Shown: positions 10,141 through 14,572 of the stretch, piece after piece
How the letters are laid out: each line of letters opens with the position of its first letter
Numbering within the stretch: position 1 is the first letter of the stretch
From: Actinomycetota bacterium
GTDB lineage: Bacteria > Actinomycetota > Actinomycetes > Streptosporangiales > Streptosporangiaceae
Assembly: GCA_003140115.1 (NCBI GenBank)
Contig: PLIQ01000677.1
Span: forward strand, 1 to 14,572
DNA: 14,572 nucleotides
Direction of reading: 5' to 3'
Position numbers and translations under genes: made by a program
Notes under the pieces: generated by a model
What the model was told of the DNA's origin: nothing
The model's database searches: none
Seen by the model: only the letters and a program-made list of their open reading frames with translations

Positions 10141-10387
10141 CGCGGGCTGCACCTGGGGGATCCCCGATCATGCGCTGCTGCAGCGGCTCAGCTGCCTGCA
10201 GATGCCGGTGTTCGTCGCCAACGGCGACAGCGACCCCATGATCCTGCCGCACTACTCCCACCTGCTGGCCGGATTGATCCCGCAGGCCCAGCTGAAGATC
10301 TACCCCGACTCGGCACACGGATTCCTATTCCAGCACCACGCCGAGTTCGCCGCCGACGTCCGCGCTTTCCTCAGCAGCTCGGGCTGA
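10135..10387 (+). pseudogene. C-terminal remnant of an alpha/beta-hydrolase
   Basis: About 80 codons, frame ending at TGA 10385-10387. The fragment begins around WGIPDHALL and contains MPVFVANGDSDPMI with the catalytic-acid Asp of the alpha/beta fold, a QAQLKIYPDSAHGF segment with the catalytic His, and a final AEFAADVRAFL helix. The nucleophile elbow and everything upstream is missing. 5' of the breakpoint the DNA is the antisense of the integrase remnant, so the open frame there is accidental. It is a different lineage from the intact hydrolase that follows (NGDSDP and SAHGF here, GDHDPG and AGHFAW there). Confidence 0.72.
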
Positions 10388-10404
10388 CCGGACAGGAACA
10401 CCAC

Positions 10405-10491
10405 ATGAACACCGACGGGAACGTACCTCGCATCGTCCATTACCCGCAAAAGGAGATTTCTTATGCCCGCCTCAGCCGACTCGCCCATTAA
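10405..10491 (+). CDS. Possible 28-codon leader frame overlapping the hydrolase start
   Basis: ATG at 10405 is preceded by AGGAA. The frame MNTDGNVPRIVHYPQKEISY continues for eight more codons and stops at TAA 10491, 29 bases inside the next gene and in another frame. It spans the ribosome binding site and start of the downstream hydrolase, so its translation could couple to or hinder initiation there. Codon choice is mixed and no family is recognised; it may be chance, or the former start of a rearranged gene. Confidence 0.25.
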   Translation: MNTDGNVPRIVHYPQKEISYARLSRLAH

Positions 10492-11302
10492 GCCACAGAT
10501 CAAAAAAATCGACGGCCTGTCCATCCGCTATGCCGAAAGCGAGCCGCGCGAGGTATCGGCGATCCTCCTCAGCCCGTGGCCCGAAAGCCTCTACACCTTC
10601 GAGCAGATGTGGTCGCGCCTGGCCGAGCACGCCCATCTGGTCGCGATCGACCTGCCCGGCTTCGGACACTCCCAACGGCGCGGCGAACTCCTCAAATCCT
10701 CCACGATGGGCGAGTTCGTCGCGCACGCCGTCGAGGCCTTCGAGCTGACCCGGCCGCATGCCCTCGGCCCCGACATCGGCACGTCCACACTGCTGTTCAC
10801 CGCCGCGAACCATCCCGGCCTGCTGCGCAGCGTCACGGTCGGCAACGGCACCGCCGCGGTGCCCATCCAGATCGGGTCCGTCCTCAAAGACGCGGTCGAA
10901 GCGCCGAACCTGGACGCGCTACGCCAGATCGACCCGCACCAGGGCGTCGACTCGGTGCTCGCCTTCGTCGAGCACTACAAGCTCCCCGAACACGTCCACC
11001 AGGACTTCCTCGACAGCTACGAAGGAGACCGGTTCGCCGAATCGGTCCGCTTCGTCCGCTCCTACAAGGACGAGCTGCCGACCCTCCGGGACCTTCTGCC
11101 GGACATCCAAACGCCCGTCCAGATCATCACGGGGGATCACGACCCCGGCGTCCTGCCGGTCAACGGCCAGTACCTGCACGAGCGCCTCCCGCACAACAGG
11201 CACGACCACCTCGACGCCGGGCACTTCGCCTGGGCGGACGCTGCGGGGGACTACGCCCGCCTGCTCATCGACTGGTGGACCGGAGGCTACGAGCGAGTCT
11301 GA
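10463..11302 (+). CDS. Alpha/beta-hydrolase with Asp nucleophile (haloalkane dehalogenase/epoxide hydrolase-like)
   Basis: Cytoplasmic hydrolase of 279 residues without signal peptide. The nucleophile elbow is GPDIGT with D104, placing it with dehalogenase and epoxide hydrolase-type enzymes that form an aspartyl ester intermediate. D227 (GDHDPG) is the likely acid and H254 (DAGHFAW) the base. The N-terminal strand carries LLSPWPESLYTF where the family usually has an HGWPES-like oxyanion motif, so the His-Gly pair is replaced by Ser-Pro. The DLPGFGHS turn (63-70) and a cap-like region (about 130-205) follow the family plan. The start is fixed by AAAAGGAG seven bases before the ATG, unusually A-rich for this genome. 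Substrate is not deducible. It stands alone between gene fragments and shows no sign of decay. Confidence 0.85.
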   Translation: MPASADSPIKPQIKKIDGLSIRYAESEPREVSAILLSPWPESLYTFEQMWSRLAEHAHLVAIDLPGFGHSQRRGELLKSSTMGEFVAHAVEAFELTRPHALGPDIGTSTLLFTAANHPGLLRSVTVGNGTAAVPIQIGSVLKDAVEAPNLDALRQIDPHQGVDSVLAFVEHYKLPEHVHQDFLDSYEGDRFAESVRFVRSYKDELPTLRDLLPDIQTPVQIITGDHDPGVLPVNGQYLHERLPHNRHDHLDAGHFAWADAAGDYARLLIDWWTGGYERV

Positions 11303-11308
11303 ACCAGG

Positions 11309-11482
11309 GTTACCGGAAAGTCGATCTCCTGTCCGGTGTGGTTCGTCAGGCGCGGCGAGAAGCTGTACCTGGTCCCGGGAGACGAAGCGGGCAGTCAGGG
11401 GTACAAGAACCTGCTCAAGACGCCCGCAGTACGCCTGTCCGCCCGCGGCGAAAGCGTCAGGCGGTCGCGGGTGGCCGGGTGA
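11309..11482 (+). pseudogene. Internal fragment of a flavin/F420-type split-barrel oxidoreductase
   Basis: Starting seven bases after the hydrolase stop, one frame reads GKSISCPVWFVRRGEKLYLV and then SQGYKNLLKTPAVRLSARGE, after which it runs into the end of the convergent molybdoenzyme gene and stops at 11480-11482. The order strand-PVWFV, basic turn, LYLV, then YKNLLK-PAVRL is that of small split-beta-barrel proteins of the pyridoxamine-phosphate-oxidase/deazaflavin group. No start or ribosome binding site precedes it, and the C-terminal half is missing. It is a truncated relic; which sub-family it came from I cannot say. Confidence 0.6.
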
Positions 11483-13736
11483 CCGACAGCTCCGGCGGAG
11501 TCTGGCGGTAAGCCTGCACCTCGACCAGGGCCAGCTGCCCCGTACACCCTTGGCTGAGAGTCGAGGAGGGCAGGTCGGCGGTAAGCACGTTGGGATTCCC
11601 GTGCCGGCAGAACCCCGGGTCAGCCGGGTCCGGGTCGTACCACGCCCCGGTGGACAGCTGCGCTACGCCGGGCCGGACGGCTTCGTCGACAGCCAGCCCG
11701 GCCAGGCAAGCCCCCCGGTCGTTAAAGATCCGCACGAGATCCCCGTCGCGTAGCCCGCGGGCCTGCGCATCGCCCGGGTTCATCCGCACCGGCTCCCGCC
11801 CGGCGATCTTGACCGACTGACTGTGCGCGCCAATGTCGAGCTGGCTGTGCAGCCGCGCCTTCGGCTGGTTAGCGACCAGCTGCAGGCCGAAGCGCCGCGC
11901 CGCGGCCGAGCCGAGCCACTCGTCCGGCTCGAGCCAGACCGGGTGCCCTGGGCAGTCCGGGTACTTGTAGCCGTCGATAGTCGAGGAGAAGATCTCGATC
12001 TTCCCGGTCGGCGTGGTGAGCGGGTGCTTGTCCGGGTCGGCGCGGAAGTCGGCGAACGCCACCTGCGGCGTGCTGGCGACCGGCAGCTCAAGTCCGTCGC
12101 CCGCCCAGAACTCGTCGAAACCCGGAACCGGCCAGTGGGAAGCGAGCGAATCCCTCCATTCGTCGTACAGGTGCCGCAGCCACTGCATCGCGGTGCGCCC
12201 CTCGGTGAAGTCCTTGCCCACGCCGAGCCGGTCGGCTAGCCCGGCGAAGATGGCGTAGTCGTCCCGGGCCTCGCCATGCGGCCGGGTGAGCGCCGGCATC
12301 GGGAAGAACATCCGGTCGTTCTGCCCGGAACCGTAGTCGTCACGTTCGATGCTCATCGTGACCGGCAGCACAATGTCGGCGTGCCGGGCGGTCGCCGTCC
12401 AGAACGGGTCGTGCACCACGACCGTCTCCGGGCGGGTGAACGCCGCGCGCAGCCGGGCGAGGTCCTGGTGGTGATGGAACGGGTTGCCGCCGGCCCAGTA
12501 CACGAGCCTGATGTCCGGATAGGTCAGCCGCTCCCCGTTGTAGTCATAGGAAGCACCGGGATTCAGCAGCATGTCGGCGATCCGTGCCACCGGGATGTAC
12601 GTGGAAACCGCGTTCCGCCCCTGCCGCAGCCGCGGCACCCCGACCTGGGGCGCCGGCTCGCCGACCATGGCGGCGGAGCCATACCCGTGGCCGAAGCCGC
12701 CGCCCGGCAGCCCGATCTGGCCGAGCATGGCCGCGAGCACCACGCCGAGCCACAGCGGCTGCTCCCCGTGGCGGGCACGCTGCAGCGACCAGCTGACGGT
12801 TACCATGGTGCGCGCCGCGGCCATCTCGTGCGCGAGCTGCCTGATACGCGCCGCCGGCACGCCGGTGATCGCCGAAGCCCACGCGGGATCCTTGACGATG
12901 CCGTCCGCCTCGCCGCGCAGGTAAGACGCGAACCGCGAGAAGCCGACGGTATAGCGGTCCAGGAAGCCGGTGTCGGCCAGGCCGTCGGCGTCGAGGACCT
13001 GGGCGAGCGCGAGCATGAGCGCGGCGTCGGTGCCGGGCCGCGGCGCGATCCATTCGGCCTGCGCCTCGGCGGGCGTGTCGTCGCGCAGCGGGCTCACCGA
13101 GACGAACCGGCAGCCGCGGGCCCGTGCGGCGCTCACCCAGCCGCGGGTGTGATGCCGGGACACCCCGCCGGGAGACACCGCGGCGTTCTTCGGTGACAGT
13201 CCGCCGAAAGCGACAACGACGCCGGTGTGCTCCGCGATCACGGACTTGGCCGTGGCGTGGGTCTGCAGCACGTTCACGTCGGCGATCACATAAGGCAGCA
13301 AGACGGTGGAGGTGCCGAGACTGTAGCTGTTGACGTGCCGGACATAGCCGCCGAGGCAGTTCAGGAACCGGTGCACCTGGCTCTGCGCGTGGTGGAACCG
13401 GCCCGCGCTGGCCCAGCCGTAGGAGCCCCCGTACACCGCTTCGGCTCCGCGGTCGCGGTAGACCCGGCGCAGTTCCCCGGATAGCAGGTCGAGCGCGGTG
13501 TCCCACGACACGGGCACGAACGGCTCGTCGCCGCGCCCCGGCGCCCCGGGCCCGTGGTCCAGCCAGCCCTTGCGCACGTGCGGCTGCGAGATGCGGGCTG
13601 GGTGATGCTGCGCGGAGGCGACGTTGCCGATCAGCGGCGTCGGCTCCGGATCCCCGCGCCACGGACGCACGCCGGTCAGCCGCTCACCGTCACTGACGGC
13701 CTCGAACGTCCCCCAGTGCGTCAGATGCACGGTCAT
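11457..13736 (-). CDS. Molybdopterin-dependent reductase, DMSO/biotin-sulfoxide reductase (BisC/TorZ-like) family
   Basis: Mo-bis-MGD enzyme of 759 residues, about the length of BisC (near 740). It has no N-terminal cysteine cluster (the first Cys is 127) and no twin-arginine signal, so it should be a cytosolic reductase without an iron-sulfur cluster, of the type that reduces S- or N-oxides. Y106 and W108 in GGSYGWAS correspond to the active-site Tyr/Trp pair of DMSO reductase. S139 in NSYSLGTS aligns with its Mo-ligand serine. YWAGGNPFHHHQD, PFWTATARHADIVLP and QPKARLHSQLD (dinucleotide-binding domain, about 630 onward) follow in order. Start ATG gives a typical family N-terminus (HWGTFEAV) but has no clear ribosome binding site. 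No electron-donor or chaperone gene adjoins. Methionine or biotin sulfoxide is a plausible substrate by family only. Confidence 0.87.
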   Translation of the reverse strand: MTVHLTHWGTFEAVSDGERLTGVRPWRGDPEPTPLIGNVASAQHHPARISQPHVRKGWLDHGPGAPGRGDEPFVPVSWDTALDLLSGELRRVYRDRGAEAVYGGSYGWASAGRFHHAQSQVHRFLNCLGGYVRHVNSYSLGTSTVLLPYVIADVNVLQTHATAKSVIAEHTGVVVAFGGLSPKNAAVSPGGVSRHHTRGWVSAARARGCRFVSVSPLRDDTPAEAQAEWIAPRPGTDAALMLALAQVLDADGLADTGFLDRYTVGFSRFASYLRGEADGIVKDPAWASAITGVPAARIRQLAHEMAAARTMVTVSWSLQRARHGEQPLWLGVVLAAMLGQIGLPGGGFGHGYGSAAMVGEPAPQVGVPRLRQGRNAVSTYIPVARIADMLLNPGASYDYNGERLTYPDIRLVYWAGGNPFHHHQDLARLRAAFTRPETVVVHDPFWTATARHADIVLPVTMSIERDDYGSGQNDRMFFPMPALTRPHGEARDDYAIFAGLADRLGVGKDFTEGRTAMQWLRHLYDEWRDSLASHWPVPGFDEFWAGDGLELPVASTPQVAFADFRADPDKHPLTTPTGKIEIFSSTIDGYKYPDCPGHPVWLEPDEWLGSAAARRFGLQLVANQPKARLHSQLDIGAHSQSVKIAGREPVRMNPGDAQARGLRDGDLVRIFNDRGACLAGLAVDEAVRPGVAQLSTGAWYDPDPADPGFCRHGNPNVLTADLPSSTLSQGCTGQLALVEVQAYRQTPPELSVTRPPATA

Positions 13737-13977
13737 ATGATCGATCGTAACTATTCAAGAGCCTTTCTGCCGAACGGCCCGTCCGTCTTGCCCCCGCCAC
13801 CGGATACGGCCCGGCACGCCGGGGTCTCCTGGAATCCCGCCTCGGCGAGCACCTGCGGCAGGCAGTGCGCACGGGAGTCCGCTTCCCTACTCGGCCGGGT
13901 GTGCCTGCGTGGAACGGGATGGCACGGGATGGACCGCCGCTGTTTGTGAGGCCAACGTCGTCCCCGAGGAGGATCTT
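13737..13977. promoter_or_regulatory. Divergent intergenic region of the molybdoenzyme and PH-like genes
   Basis: 241 bases between divergently transcribed genes, so both promoters should lie here. Immediately before the molybdoenzyme ATG the minus strand reads GAATAGTTACGATCGATCAT: AT-rich, with a TACGAT that resembles a -10 box about 9 bases from the ATG. With no ribosome binding site this suggests a very short or leaderless transcript. No good -35 is visible. For the plus-strand gene only a GAGGAGG ribosome binding site is clear. Confidence 0.35.
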
Positions 13978-14346
13978 GTGGCACTCCGTGACTCCATGCG
14001 TGATTCAGCGACCCAGTACCTGCAGCCCGGCGAACCCATCCAGGCGGTGATCGGCGCGCAGACCGCCAGCCAGTATCTGGCCGCGCTGACCGGCGTCTTC
14101 GTCTTCCTGGGCCTGAACCGGTACCGGATCATCGCGGTCACCCCGGCCCGCATCGTGGTCCTAGACGCCGGAAAGACGAGCATGAAGAAAGCCCGCGGGG
14201 TGGTGACCGAACTGCCGCGGTCAACGCGCCTGGGCCCGGGCACCGGCCTGTGGCACCGGATCCAGGCCGGCGAGGAGACCCTGCGGGTGCACCGCCGCTT
14301 CTTCAACGACCTCGACACCGCAGATGCCGCCCTCACCCCGGCCTGA
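13978..14346 (+). CDS. Small PH-domain-like actinobacterial protein
   Basis: 122 residues, GTG start, chosen because GAGGAGG ends five bases upstream and the protein becomes well ordered from there (ALRDSMRDS); the frame is open for at least 23 more codons but those are not convincing. The sequence QYLQPGEPIQAVIGAQT, a short hydrophobic stretch (about 34-46), NRYRIIAVTPARIVVLD and basic KKARG resemble bacterial PH-like domains, in which an R-Y-x-A-V-T-x-x-R-I turn is typical. No catalytic residues, signal peptide or full transmembrane helix. Role unknown; membrane association or scaffolding is an inference from the fold resemblance. It converges on the oxidoreductase at the right edge. Confidence 0.75.
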   Translation: MALRDSMRDSATQYLQPGEPIQAVIGAQTASQYLAALTGVFVFLGLNRYRIIAVTPARIVVLDAGKTSMKKARGVVTELPRSTRLGPGTGLWHRIQAGEETLRVHRRFFNDLDTADAALTPA

Positions 14347-14357
14347 ACCTCGAGCCC

Positions 14358-14372
14358 GCGGCGCATCGCCGC
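14358..14372. terminator. Small hairpin between convergent genes
   Basis: GCGGCG (14358-14363), three-base loop CAT, CGCCGC (14367-14372), 11 bases after the PH-like gene's stop, followed by ACGTCTTA. A second weak pair CCCACA (14381-14386)/TGTGGG (14412-14417) lies further on. Likely a terminator for the plus-strand gene; no long U-run. Confidence 0.35.
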
Positions 14373-14427
14373 ACGTCTTACCCACATGCCGATGAGGGGT
14401 CGGGACAGCACTGTGGGCAGGCGGAAG

Positions 14428-14572
14428 CTAGAGGTCGATGACGACCTTGCCGTGTACGTGCCGGCCGGCTTGAAGCTCGACCGCGGCGCGGATCTGCTCC
14501 ACCGGGAAAGTTGCCGCGATGGGCACACGGAGCTGGCCCGCCGCGACCAGGCGCGCAATCTCCTCGATGGCG
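14428..14572 (-). CDS. NADP-dependent/quinone oxidoreductase, zinc-type alcohol dehydrogenase family (5' part outside window)
   Basis: Only the last 48 codons are in the window; the stop TAG is at 14430-14428. The translation reads EIARLVAAGQLRVPIAATFP, then VEQIRAAVELQAGRHVHGK and ends VVIDL. This is the standard C-terminus of medium-chain NADP-dependent oxidoreductases of the quinone oxidoreductase type: the helix before L-x-V-P-I, FPVEQIRAA, and G-x-H-x-GKVVI. The substrate cannot be inferred from this end. It converges with the PH-like gene, with 81 bases between stops. Confidence 0.82.
   Translation of the reverse strand, partial: AIEEIARLVAAGQLRVPIAATFPVEQIRAAVELQAGRHVHGKVVIDL

Noticed and set aside
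10576..11753. Two long plus-strand alternative frames over the intact hydrolase
   Set aside because: Arg/Pro- and Ser/Thr-rich shadows of the 279-residue hydrolase, which has the triad and a strong ribosome binding site.
13909..13977. 23-codon N-terminal extension of the PH-like protein
   Set aside because: The GTG at 13978 has GAGGAGG at proper spacing; the upstream ATG has no ribosome binding site.

Overview
The window is very G+C-rich, with G or C in most third codon positions, frequent GTG starts and strong GGAG-type ribosome binding sites. Together with ClpC and a PatA-type phosphatidylinositol mannoside acyltransferase this points to a filamentous or soil actinobacterium (Actinomycetota, Streptosporangiales/Streptomycetales-like). 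The genus cannot be fixed from the sequence.

Left part (1-5074, minus strand): a nearly complete clpC ATPase gene runs off the left edge. Upstream of it lies patA (GTG start at 3744). Then come about 1.3 kb with no convincing gene. This stretch contains degraded HEAT-repeat-like peptides and two groups of inverted repeats.

Middle (5075-9829): one 936-codon frame encodes a three-enzyme para-aminobenzoate protein in the order PabB (aminodeoxychorismate synthase), PabC (aminodeoxychorismate lyase), PabA (glutamine amidotransferase). On the plus strand follow a small conserved-looking protein of unknown function, a gene-poor 0.5 kb with a hairpin, and a secreted type-2-domain polyhydroxybutyrate depolymerase with a hairpin terminator.

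Scar region (9830-11456): a 5'-truncated tyrosine recombinase (minus) and a 5'-truncated alpha/beta-hydrolase (plus) abut at their broken ends near 10.13 kb. An intact Asp-nucleophile alpha/beta-hydrolase follows, with a very strong ribosome binding site and an overlapping 28-codon upstream frame. A fragment of a flavin/F420-type oxidoreductase comes next. This looks like the eroded remains of an accessory region that once carried an integrase.

Right part (11457-14572): a cytosolic-type molybdopterin reductase of the DMSO/biotin-sulfoxide reductase family (minus), a short PH-like actinobacterial protein (plus), and the 3' end of an NADP-dependent quinone-oxidoreductase-type gene (minus) at the right edge.

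The genes do not form one pathway. Housekeeping proteolysis (ClpC), envelope lipid synthesis (PatA) and folate or PABA synthesis (PabBCA) sit beside accessory catabolic genes and decayed fragments. I found no CRISPR array, tRNA, rRNA or recognisable defence system. The most unusual items are the PabB-PabC-PabA triple fusion and the recombination scar.
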